Positions 25,631-33,948 of a DNA stretch of 64,000 nt are shown here, piece by piece. Made by a program: the position numbers and the translations under genes. The notes under the pieces are model-generated. The model did no database searches. It worked only from the letters and a program-made list of their open reading frames with translations, and had not been told where the DNA came from. This DNA comes from Bacillota bacterium (GTDB taxonomy: Bacteria > Bacillota > Clostridia > Acetivibrionales > DTU013): NCBI GenBank assembly GCA_023426125.1, contig JAFABI010000097.1, positions 62,001 through 126,000 of the forward strand. The letters run 5' to 3'. The number at the start of each line of letters is the position of its first letter. Position 1 is the stretch's first letter.

Positions 25631-26652
25631 TTTTAGGAAGGGAAAAGTTTAAAGAAATGAGGGATTCCATGCCAACGACAAAAGCATTGGCTTCAAGCCG
25701 GCCCATGAAAGCTGAAAGGATACAGCCGGGCGGCAGTCAGCTCTGGAGGAACATCAAGCGGGATAAGCTTCTGCTGCTGATTTTCCTGCCTTGCCTGCTG
25801 AATGTTATTATCTTCAAATATATACCGATGTTTGGTATTGTCATTGCTTTCAAGGATTATAACATCATCCGGGGTTTTCTCGACAGTCCGTGGGTCGGCC
25901 TGGCCCAATTTGAACGGTTGTTTTCCTCCAGCATTTTCTGGCGGGTTTTTATGAATTCCTTTCTTTTGAATATTGAAACCTGGGTCTGCAGCTTTCCGGT
26001 TTCCATCGTTTTTGCCCTGGTGCTGAACGAAGCGAAAGGCCGCCGGTTTAAAAAGATTACCCAGACCATTTCCTACCTGCCGTACTTCATATCCATTGTT
26101 GTCGTTGCCGGTATGGTGAAGATCTACTTGTCTCCCTCTACCGGGTTCATCTCCCAGGCAATAGGGGTTGTTATGGGTTCTGATGCACCCTATCTGTTGG
26201 GCATGCCTGAAGCGGCGCATCCCATCTACGTCCTCACAAGCATCTGGAAAGGTTTCGGCTGGGGAGCGATAGTCTATCTGGCGGCCCTTTCAGGAATTGA
26301 CACACAGCTATATGATGCGGCAGATATCGATGGCGCCAACCGTATGCAGCGTATTATCCATATCACTCTCCCGGCGCTTAAGCCGACAATTGCCATCTTG
26401 CTGATTCTGGAAGCCGGTTCTTTGATGAGTTCAGCCTTCGACCTTGCCTATCTGCTGCAGACGGACTTGAACATGGCCAAACTTGAGACAATCGCAACCT
26501 ACGTATATAAACAGGGCATTCTTGCGGTCAGTGGAAAACCTTTATATAGTTACACGACCGCTGTCGGCCTCTTTCAGTCGGTGCTCAACCTTGTGCTTAT
26601 TGTAACGGCAAATAAGATTGCAAATCGGATCAGCGAGATCAGCTTATGGTAG
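25627..26652 (+). CDS. ABC sugar permease, LplB-type
   Basis: About 341 residues with six predicted membrane segments, the first at LLLLIFLPCLLNVIIF. The EAA loop that contacts the ATPase is present (YDAADIDGANRMQRIIHITLPALKP). The family imports oligosaccharides with a partner YtcP-type permease and a lipoprotein binding protein, all present here; no ATPase gene is nearby, so a shared MsmK-type ATPase is expected. The ATG at 25627 overlaps the lyase stop; in-frame ATGs at 25660 and 25669 are alternatives, the latter with GAGGG just upstream, so the exact start is uncertain. Confidence 0.9.
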   Translation: MILGREKFKEMRDSMPTTKALASSRPMKAERIQPGGSQLWRNIKRDKLLLLIFLPCLLNVIIFKYIPMFGIVIAFKDYNIIRGFLDSPWVGLAQFERLFSSSIFWRVFMNSFLLNIETWVCSFPVSIVFALVLNEAKGRRFKKITQTISYLPYFISIVVVAGMVKIYLSPSTGFISQAIGVVMGSDAPYLLGMPEAAHPIYVLTSIWKGFGWGAIVYLAALSGIDTQLYDAADIDGANRMQRIIHITLPALKPTIAILLILEAGSLMSSAFDLAYLLQTDLNMAKLETIATYVYKQGILAVSGKPLYSYTTAVGLFQSVLNLVLIVTANKIANRISEISLW

Positions 26653-26669
26653 AAAAGGGGGGAATTGAA

Positions 26670-27578
26670 ATGAATGTAAGTAGTACGGTACAAAAGCCGG
26701 TAAGGATCAAAAAGCTTCGCAGCAGAAACTCCATTTCATTTTTTGATATTTTCCTCTGGCTGATTATGTCGTCGACCGTTGTGGCTGTTCTATACCCGGT
26801 GATAAGGATTGTGGCCGGCTCTTTCAGCAATAATGAATTACTGGTACGCAATGAAGTCGGGATTATTCCAAAAGGCTTTACGCTGGATAATTACAAGGCG
26901 CTGTTTAAGATGGACATCATCTGGGTTTCCTATTGGAACACCATTAAATATACCCTGGCTGCCACCTTTTCCGGCGTGCTTTTTACCACCTTCGGCGCCT
27001 ATCCGCTTTCCAAAAGGCATTTTGTAGGGAGGAGCTTCTGGAATAAAATGCTGCTCTTCACCATGCTGTTCAGCGGCGGCCTGATTCCGGGATACCTGGT
27101 GGTCAGCGGCCTTGGCTGGGTGAACACCATCTGGTCGGTTACCATTCCGGGAGCGGTGGGCGCATGGTATATCATCCTGGCCAGAACCTTCTTCGAGTCT
27201 ATTCCCGTCAGCATGGAAGAGTCGGCAAAAATGGACGGCGCAAATGATATAAAGGTCCTGCTGAGCATTTATATGCCTCTCTCCAAGCCTATCCTTGCCA
27301 CCCTTGCCCTTTACTACGCGGTGGGCAAATGGAACGATTTCTTTGGCCCGCTGATTTACCTGACCCGTCGTGAAAAGCAACCCCTTGCCCTGCTGATGCG
27401 CAGCTGGCTGATCAAGGACGATTCCCAGTCCTCCATGGAGCAGCAGATGCAGCAAATTTCGCAGATCGCACGCAATTACACGGTGATAATCACGACTTCC
27501 CTCCCTATCATCTGTGTCTACCCCTTTATCCAGAAATATTTCGCAAAAGGCATGATGGTGGGGGCAATTAAAGGCTAG
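26670..27578 (+). CDS. ABC sugar permease, YtcP/AraQ-type
   Basis: 302 residues from ATG 26670, chosen because AAAGGGGGG lies ~7 bases before it; an in-frame start at 26646 has none. Six membrane segments begin with IFLWLIMSSTVVAVLYPVI. The EAA motif is ESAKMDGANDIKVLLSIYMPLSKP, and the protein ends in KYFAKGMMVGAIKG, the usual end of this family. It pairs with the preceding permease to form the translocation channel. Confidence 0.92.
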   Translation: MNVSSTVQKPVRIKKLRSRNSISFFDIFLWLIMSSTVVAVLYPVIRIVAGSFSNNELLVRNEVGIIPKGFTLDNYKALFKMDIIWVSYWNTIKYTLAATFSGVLFTTFGAYPLSKRHFVGRSFWNKMLLFTMLFSGGLIPGYLVVSGLGWVNTIWSVTIPGAVGAWYIILARTFFESIPVSMEESAKMDGANDIKVLLSIYMPLSKPILATLALYYAVGKWNDFFGPLIYLTRREKQPLALLMRSWLIKDDSQSSMEQQMQQISQIARNYTVIITTSLPIICVYPFIQKYFAKGMMVGAIKG

Positions 27579-27587
27579 AGGAACACA

Positions 27588-27670
27588 CCTCCCCCGACGG
27601 GAGGGATTCCTTGCTAGTTGAGGAATGTTCCCTTTTGAAGGATGATGATCTCCGTCCCGCTGATGGGCGG
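27588..27670 (+). other. Intercistronic hairpins between permease and binding-protein genes
   Basis: Three stems are visible: CCTCCC/GGGAGG (27588-27593 and 27599-27604), ATTCCT/AGGAAT (27606-27611 and 27621-27626) and CCGtCCC/GGGCGG (27652-27670). Structures at this position often protect the highly expressed binding-protein mRNA or reduce read-through. Confidence 0.5.
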
Positions 27671-27715
27671 AATTTATCATAGGCAAATTCATAACTATTT
27701 TAAGGAGATGGTACG

Positions 27716-29443
27716 ATGCAGAGTACAAAAATGAAAAGATTCCCGGCACTATTCCTTGCGCTTGCAGTGGCGGCTTCCATGGCGGCGTGCGGCGGAAGCA
27801 GCAGCGGGACATTGCCGGGCGGCAGCACAAAGACGTCTGCCGGCGCGGATAGCACAGCAGCAGCTTCCGAACCCTCCGATTCCCTCATCCGGGTTGCCGA
27901 ACCGGTCACGCTGACCTGGCTCGCAGTGGAATCCCCGGACTGGCCGTTATCGGATGACATTGAAACCTGGAAAAAAATCACCGAAGCCACCAATGTTACA
28001 GTCAAATGGGTTCCAATGGCCCAGGCCGACTGGCAGTCGGTTTACAGCGTTACGATGGCGGCAGGCCAGGCAAACTGGCCGGACCTGGTAACCAATAAAA
28101 CGACAACCTTGAACGAGGATGGCCGCGCCGGCGCATATATCGCGCTGGACACGCTCCTGAAGGAGAAGATGCCCAATGTCATGGACCAATTAATGGTGGA
28201 TCCGGCCTCCTTCATCATGCTTGCCGATGCACAGGATAACCACATCTATTCCGTTGCCCGCATGGGACAATCCCGTAACGCCAAGTCCTGGATGATCCGT
28301 AAAGACTGGCTGGATGCCTGCGGACTCAAGGAACCGGAAACACTGGATGAGTTCACCGATGCCCTGCGCGCATTCAAGCAAAAGGATCCGGGCGGAGCAG
28401 GCAAAAACAATATACCGCTGGTTATCCGTGACGGCATTGCCAGCTTATATCCCAACATCATGTGCACATTCGGCATGCATTCAACCATCTACACGCGTGA
28501 TCCGGCTACCGGCCAGTGCGAGGTTAACGCTTTAAAGCCTGAATTCCGCGAGATGTGCCAATGGCTTAACACCCTTTATACCGAGGGGCTTCTGGACCCT
28601 GAATTTGCCACTGCGGACAAGGCGCGCTGGGAATCCTATATCAACAACAGCTATGCAGGTGCGACGATGGACTTCACGGTACGTACCGATCAATTTACAA
28701 ACGGCATAAAGAATCCCAGCAGCGATGCGGTCGCTGCAGGTGTAAAACCGGTTGAGAACGCGCAGCTCATTGGCCTTGCTCCTCTTGCAGGTCCACAAGG
28801 GAAAAGAGGCATCATGACCAACTCGACGATGAACTTTGACAACTCTGTCGCCATCACCACCGCGTGCAAAAATGTCGACGCCGCCTGTGCCCTGCTTAAC
28901 TACATCTACTCGGAAGAGGGTACCAGGCTGACCTCATGGGGCATTGACGGGGTTTCCTACAAAGGTCTGGATAAAAACGGAAATCCGGTCTGGATCGATG
29001 ACCTTGGCGCCGCCGGACAGTATTCCATACAGAAAACGGCGAAGTATGGAATCCAGCAGCCATTTATGGCACGCGTCGTTACGGATGCGGAAATTGTGCT
29101 CGCCTTTGGCCCGCTTTCCATGGAAGCGCTGGAGAAAAACCGTCCTTACTGGGAACCTCAACATGGTTTTGGAAAGCTTGAGGCAGAGGATGACCAGCAA
29201 TTGGGCACATACTGGGCCGACCTTGGAAGCGGTATCATCCAGGCTGTTGCAGAGTTCACGACAGGCGCCCGCAAGCTGGATAACGCCGGCTGGCAGAAAT
29301 TCCAGGATGACCTGAAAAAGATGAACGTGGAAAAGGTAAACGAGCTTTATACAAAGATGCGCAACCAGGGCAATGAAGTCGCAAAAGAGCGGCTTGCCGC
29401 ATTGGGTATCACAGAAATACCGCAGGATCTTTTAGACTACTAA
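27716..29443 (+). CDS. Extracellular solute-binding lipoprotein, family 1
   Basis: 575 residues. A lipoprotein signal (RFPALFLALAVAASMAAC) places Cys at the lipobox, followed by a Gly/Ser linker. The body matches the large (~550 aa) LipO/YtcQ-type binding proteins: LTWLAVESPDWPLSDDIETWKKI, KSWMIRKDWLDACGLKEPETLDEF and LLNYIYSEEGTRL. AAGGAGATGG precedes the ATG. It binds the oligosaccharide delivered to the two permeases just upstream. Confidence 0.92.
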   Translation: MQSTKMKRFPALFLALAVAASMAACGGSSSGTLPGGSTKTSAGADSTAAASEPSDSLIRVAEPVTLTWLAVESPDWPLSDDIETWKKITEATNVTVKWVPMAQADWQSVYSVTMAAGQANWPDLVTNKTTTLNEDGRAGAYIALDTLLKEKMPNVMDQLMVDPASFIMLADAQDNHIYSVARMGQSRNAKSWMIRKDWLDACGLKEPETLDEFTDALRAFKQKDPGGAGKNNIPLVIRDGIASLYPNIMCTFGMHSTIYTRDPATGQCEVNALKPEFREMCQWLNTLYTEGLLDPEFATADKARWESYINNSYAGATMDFTVRTDQFTNGIKNPSSDAVAAGVKPVENAQLIGLAPLAGPQGKRGIMTNSTMNFDNSVAITTACKNVDAACALLNYIYSEEGTRLTSWGIDGVSYKGLDKNGNPVWIDDLGAAGQYSIQKTAKYGIQQPFMARVVTDAEIVLAFGPLSMEALEKNRPYWEPQHGFGKLEAEDDQQLGTYWADLGSGIIQAVAEFTTGARKLDNAGWQKFQDDLKKMNVEKVNELYTKMRNQGNEVAKERLAALGITEIPQDLLDY

Positions 29444-29510
29444 TTTGGTTGCATACCCGAAGAAAATAAGGATTGCTGCAGGACAGAAGGGTAAATGAAA
29501 TATGGTAAAC

Positions 29511-29552
29511 AGGCCGGGCTTCGTATTCGATATGCGGATTCCGGCTTTGTTT
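29511..29552 (+). terminator. Probable terminator after first binding-protein gene
   Basis: GCCGG (29513-29517) pairs with CCGGC (29541-29545), with additional pairing possible in the CGTAT/ATATG interior, followed by TTTGTTT. It separates the importer operon from the second binding-protein gene, which has its own promoter. Confidence 0.45.
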
Positions 29553-29581
29553 GCTTGTATTTTCCGCTTTGGTTTATTTTG

Positions 29582-29590
29582 TGGTATAAT
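29582..29590 (+). promoter_or_regulatory. Extended -10 promoter for second binding protein
   Basis: TGgTATAAT is a full extended -10 (TG at 29582-29583, TATAAT at 29585-29590). The -35 region is poor, which is typical of extended -10 promoters. The start codon lies ~125 bases downstream. Confidence 0.5.
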
Positions 29591-29714
29591 AGCAAAGGAT
29601 AGGCTTATGAAAAGGTTGATAGATAATCTCCCATCAAATGCACTTAATGACGGTAATCATTCTGCGGATAGTATATAGATAGTTGCCATATGGATTAGGG
29701 GGAGGCTGTGAAAA

Positions 29715-31385
29715 ATGAAAAGGGGTAAAACCGAAAGAATTCTTGCACTTTTGCTTGCCGGGTTTATGGCGATGGTTCTGGCTTCCTGCCGGGGCAGCAA
29801 TGGGGATGCCGCGGGTACAGGCGCTGAGAGTTCTACGCCGGACTTGGCCGGAACGGTAACTACTCCTGGTACAAAGACGTCCCAGGATGCTGACGACGGT
29901 TCGGAAGTATTTGAATATACCTGGGTTGGGTATAACTACGAACCGGTTTTTGCAAAAGGGGACGACGCATCGATCCAGCGCATGATTGAAAATAAATACA
30001 ATATCAGGCTGAAGCCGGTGTTTGTGGACCGGTCAAACTATGCGGAACTCATGAACATCAAGTTTGCCAGCAATGAAATTCCCGATGTGTTTACCGCCGA
30101 CAATGCGGTGATGCTTGGACAGTGGGCCAACCAGGGAGTGCTTGCAGAAATAAAAAAGAAAGATATTCTTGCCTATGCTCCGTCGATTGCGGCGGAATTG
30201 GAGAGTATGACATCCATCGATCCCAATGTGACCAAATATACCATTATCAACGGAAAAAACTACGGCTTGCAGTTGATCAACCTTGACTGCCTGTATCGTG
30301 CGCCGGTGATCTGGAGAACCGACTGGCTGGAGCAATTAGGGATAGCGAAGCTTCCGGAGACGCTGGATGAATTTGAGGATGCGCTTTACAAAATTGCGCT
30401 GAATGACCCTGACGGAAATAATAAAAAGGATACGTACGGGCTGAATTCAACAGGTCTTGAGTCAATTTACGGCACATCCGGCTATATCCCGACTTCCTGG
30501 GGGAAGAAGGACGGCAAAATCGTCTGGGGTGGAATCCAACCCGAAGTGAAGCAAGTGCTTGCTTTGTTCCAGAAGTGGTACAGGGATGGCGTTATCGACC
30601 CTGAGTTTGTTACCGGAGAGAACCAGGGAGGGTATTGGGCAATAAGCCAGCCTTTCACCAACGGGAAAATAGGAATGACCACCATGGGCAATTATTATCA
30701 CTGGAATACCCCATACTTTTCCGACCAGGAGTGGACCTCCGTGAATGGAAAACTCTTCAGGCAGATTCAAGGGGTCAAGGCAAGGTATGGTTTCGGCAAG
30801 CCTGCCGTCAGCGCCGATGGAAAAACAGGAATGTATCTATGGACAATTGCGTCCGGTGTGACGGTGTGCGGCGTCCAAATGGAGAAAAACCCCAAGAAAA
30901 TGCAGAGATTCTTAGAGTCTCAGAACGGATTCTGTGAAGATGAAGCTTACTATATCTATGTACGGTACGGCATTGAAGGGATCAATTGGGAGTATGACAA
31001 CCATCAGATGATAAAAGTGCTGGACAATTCGGAAACACCTGCAGAAAAGAGAGCTGTCGGGCAGGGCGGCGGTTTTTCCTTCATGAATTACAACTGTGTG
31101 AAGTGGGTCAAGGATTTGTTCAAACAGCAGTTTGCCTTTGCAGACCAGGTATGCGCTGACGCACGGTATTTTGACGCATGTTACGGCTCTCTGCCCTCCC
31201 AGTCGGAGTACAAAACTGAACTTGACAAACTTCAAAATACCACGTATATCGATATCATCACCGGCAGCCTTTCCATTGACGAATTTGACAGGTTCGTAGA
31301 GAAATGGATGAAGCAGGGCGGCGAACAGCTTACAAAGGAGGCCAATGATTGGGCTTCCAATATTGAAAATCTTAGTGCGGAATAG
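29715..31385 (+). CDS. Second extracellular solute-binding lipoprotein
   Basis: 556 residues with a lipobox (MAMVLASC) and an acidic linker. It belongs to the same LipO-type family as the preceding gene (WRTDWLEQLGIAKLPETLDEFEDAL; NDPDGNNKKDTYG) but is clearly diverged, so it is not a recent duplicate. GGGGGAGG precedes the ATG. There is no permease pair of its own immediately adjacent, so it may feed the upstream permeases with another ligand or act as the ligand sensor for the membrane regulator encoded next (inference). Confidence 0.9.
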   Translation: MKRGKTERILALLLAGFMAMVLASCRGSNGDAAGTGAESSTPDLAGTVTTPGTKTSQDADDGSEVFEYTWVGYNYEPVFAKGDDASIQRMIENKYNIRLKPVFVDRSNYAELMNIKFASNEIPDVFTADNAVMLGQWANQGVLAEIKKKDILAYAPSIAAELESMTSIDPNVTKYTIINGKNYGLQLINLDCLYRAPVIWRTDWLEQLGIAKLPETLDEFEDALYKIALNDPDGNNKKDTYGLNSTGLESIYGTSGYIPTSWGKKDGKIVWGGIQPEVKQVLALFQKWYRDGVIDPEFVTGENQGGYWAISQPFTNGKIGMTTMGNYYHWNTPYFSDQEWTSVNGKLFRQIQGVKARYGFGKPAVSADGKTGMYLWTIASGVTVCGVQMEKNPKKMQRFLESQNGFCEDEAYYIYVRYGIEGINWEYDNHQMIKVLDNSETPAEKRAVGQGGGFSFMNYNCVKWVKDLFKQQFAFADQVCADARYFDACYGSLPSQSEYKTELDKLQNTTYIDIITGSLSIDEFDRFVEKWMKQGGEQLTKEANDWASNIENLSAE

Positions 31386-31409
31386 ACAAGCGGCTTGGGA
31401 GCCCTGTGT

Positions 31410-33665
31410 CTATATGTTCATATCCTTTACCCTGTACTGCTTGGGCGTTATGCCATATCTTTTCTTGAATATCCTGTTATAATACATCAGGCTGCTATAG
31501 CCTGCTGCTTCAGCGATGCTCTCTATCCGCATATCGCTGCACAGGAGCAGATCCTTTGACATCTCAAGTCTTGCTTCGATCAAGTAATCGATGAAATACA
31601 TGCCTGTTTCCTCTTTAAATATGCGGCTCAGATAATTGGGACTGATCTGCATGACCTCTGCAACGGAATCAAGGGAGATAGTCCGGCGTGATATGTTTGA
31701 ACCGATATGCCGTTTGATTTTTTCTACCAGCTCCAGATTACGGGTGTTGGAGGATTCGTTGGTAACGATCCACGTATCCAGGACATTTTCAATTAAAATT
31801 GTAAAATCGGTAATGCTTTCACAGCAGCTGAAATGATAGAACAAATCCGGATAGGCATTGTCCTCGGCCTCTTTGAGGTTTTGCTCCCTGAAGCTTTCCA
31901 TCGCGGTGATCACCTGCCTCAGGACGGTCATTACATGGCTGAAGGAATAAATATTCATGCTGATGTTTTCCGCAAGGTTGTGGATGCATTGGATGGCTTC
32001 TTTTTTATTGCGGATATGCAAGCTGCCGGAGAACTTTTCAAGGTATGCCTCGGGGATTTTGTTCCGGCTTGCTTCCAGCGGAAGGATCTCCGGATAGGAC
32101 AGGATACGTTTTTCCACCTGCAGGAAACCGTAATTTACGCATGCGGCGGCCTGGCGGTAAGCTTCCGCAATGCCAAGGAGATTGCCGCAGACCTCGCTGA
32201 TCCCTGTGCAGGTCTGAAATCCAAGTTCATTGTAAATGTATCCGCAGATTTGCCGGATCATTTCCTTGCAGCTGGTATCGCTATCTTTAAAATTCAACAG
32301 CAAAATGACGGTTTTCTGGCTCTGGGTGCAAAGACAATGGGTGTCCATGTCCTGGAACATCGTTTCCGCGTAATTTACGATCTTCAGCTTGGTATATTCA
32401 AAGGTTCTCAAATCCGATGTTTTTTCGCCATACAGTTTGATCACTGCAGCAATGGAGAAGGGGTAGGAATAGTCTATTTTTAAAAGCTTCAGCTGGTCGG
32501 TGATTTCCTCTTCCTTTTGGTAAAAGCCATTGATAAGGTTTAAATAGAAATTTTGCCGTACGACACTGCGGTTTTTTTGTATTTCACTTTCCTGCTCCTT
32601 GAGGATGGAAGACAGGTCCCTCACTTCCGAATTGGCCTTGATAATCCGTTTTAAGGATAAAAGCAGGGCAAGGATGCATGTAATGATTACGCTCACAACA
32701 AAATAAAGGAGAATGAGGTAGAGGAATTTATACCTTTCCGAAAGCTGGTCGGTATAGTTGACCGTAACATATCTCCAGCTATTGTATTCCGAAGCCGCAT
32801 AGGAAACGACGATTTTCTTGCCGTCATGGGACGTCACGAAATACCCGCTGTCCTCTTTCAGGTCCTCCAGTTTTTTGCCGAAGGGCAAATCCGATATGGG
32901 AGTTGATATCAGATTTTCATCGCTGTGGGAGATAATGATGCCTTCTTCATTTACAATAATGATTTGCTGAATATATTCCGACGCCGTATTTTTTATTAAC
33001 TGGTGAAGCTTGCTTTCGTCAATGGATATGGCGATCCCGCCGAGGTAATTGTTATACGAGAAGGGATACTTCCGCAGCAAGGTGATGGTATTCACCGAGT
33101 ACTCCGGATTTGTTTCCTTCCCGACGGTTTTTCTCGGCTCCATCCACTGGTACAGGGTATTCATGGAATCAAGCTGTGCAAGCCATCCGGTGTCCCTGCT
33201 GTCTGGCTGGTCCGAATGCTCTTTCAAGTATTTGATCCCCTTGGTGGATATGACGACATCATTTGTTTTATAATAGATGGATATCTCGGTAATAATGGGA
33301 TTCAAGCTTGCCAGGACCTTCAGCTTGTTATAAATGATATTCACGCTGGAAATATTGCTGTCCAGGGGCTTTGTAAAAAGACTGATAAAGATGTCTTCGT
33401 CGGATAATATGGAAATTCCTATGCTGTCAAGGTTTTTTAATATAAAAACATCGGTGGTATTCCTGAAATTCAGGAGTGTGGAATTGTTGGCGTCGATGAT
33501 ATTGCTCCCTGTTTTATTGTCGATATAAAAATACACAATGGTGGTCATGACAATCGTGCAAATCAAGATTACTGCCAGATAGGAGAATATGTACCGGGTG
33601 ATTTCATTTCTTGATTTATTCCTGCCAAGAAGATGGGAAAGCTGCCATTTTGTTGTTTGCACCAT
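31410..33665 (-). CDS. Membrane-anchored AraC-family regulator with extracellular sensor
   Basis: 751 residues. A first membrane helix (YIFSYLAVILICTIVMTTIVYFY) is followed by a ~270-residue extracellular dCache-like domain and a second helix (FLYLILLYFVVSVIITCILALLL). The cytoplasmic part ends with an AraC double HTH (ISLDSVAEVMQISPNYLSRIF; RIESIAEAAGYSSLMYYNRIF) and GITPKQYR. This one-component, membrane-bound architecture regulates carbohydrate loci in Bacillota. AAGGAG lies 8 bases before the ATG. It points away from the GH35 gene and converges with the second binding-protein gene, both likely targets (inference). Confidence 0.9.
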   Translation of the reverse strand: MVQTTKWQLSHLLGRNKSRNEITRYIFSYLAVILICTIVMTTIVYFYIDNKTGSNIIDANNSTLLNFRNTTDVFILKNLDSIGISILSDEDIFISLFTKPLDSNISSVNIIYNKLKVLASLNPIITEISIYYKTNDVVISTKGIKYLKEHSDQPDSRDTGWLAQLDSMNTLYQWMEPRKTVGKETNPEYSVNTITLLRKYPFSYNNYLGGIAISIDESKLHQLIKNTASEYIQQIIIVNEEGIIISHSDENLISTPISDLPFGKKLEDLKEDSGYFVTSHDGKKIVVSYAASEYNSWRYVTVNYTDQLSERYKFLYLILLYFVVSVIITCILALLLSLKRIIKANSEVRDLSSILKEQESEIQKNRSVVRQNFYLNLINGFYQKEEEITDQLKLLKIDYSYPFSIAAVIKLYGEKTSDLRTFEYTKLKIVNYAETMFQDMDTHCLCTQSQKTVILLLNFKDSDTSCKEMIRQICGYIYNELGFQTCTGISEVCGNLLGIAEAYRQAAACVNYGFLQVEKRILSYPEILPLEASRNKIPEAYLEKFSGSLHIRNKKEAIQCIHNLAENISMNIYSFSHVMTVLRQVITAMESFREQNLKEAEDNAYPDLFYHFSCCESITDFTILIENVLDTWIVTNESSNTRNLELVEKIKRHIGSNISRRTISLDSVAEVMQISPNYLSRIFKEETGMYFIDYLIEARLEMSKDLLLCSDMRIESIAEAAGYSSLMYYNRIFKKRYGITPKQYRVKDMNI

Positions 33666-33876
33666 ACCTGCAACTCCTTGCGATAATCGGTAAAATAGAT
33701 GGACATCACCAGTCTATCACAGATTAAATGCGAAATAAACATCGAAGAAGGCGGCAAACGGCATTTAATTGAAAATTGATCATAATTATTGATTATGTAT
33801 AATTTATCGAAAGATGAAGATCGGCGCCGGGGGCAGCAGCATGGATAATTGACGGCCGATTGTTGATTTTTGATCA

Positions 33877-33905
33877 TTGACCCGGTAAAAAAACGCCAAT
33901 ATACT
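33877..33905 (+). promoter_or_regulatory. Sigma-A-type promoter for GH35 gene
   Basis: -35 TTGACC (33877-33882), 17-bp spacer, -10 TATACT (33900-33905). This is nearly the same as the lyase promoter at 21041-21069, including TTGATTTTT just upstream, so the two genes are probably controlled together. Confidence 0.7.
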
Positions 33906-33948
33906 GTAAACGGGTAAACTCAATTCTGCAGCTTGCAAGGAGAATTTT

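Noticed and set aside
26838..27830. 330-codon minus-strand frame across the permease and binding-protein genes
   Set aside because: It spans two well-supported plus-strand genes and shows shadow composition with no recognisable domain.
31833..32483. 216-codon plus-strand frame inside the membrane AraC gene
   Set aside because: Shadow of the minus-strand regulator; no ribosome site or domain.
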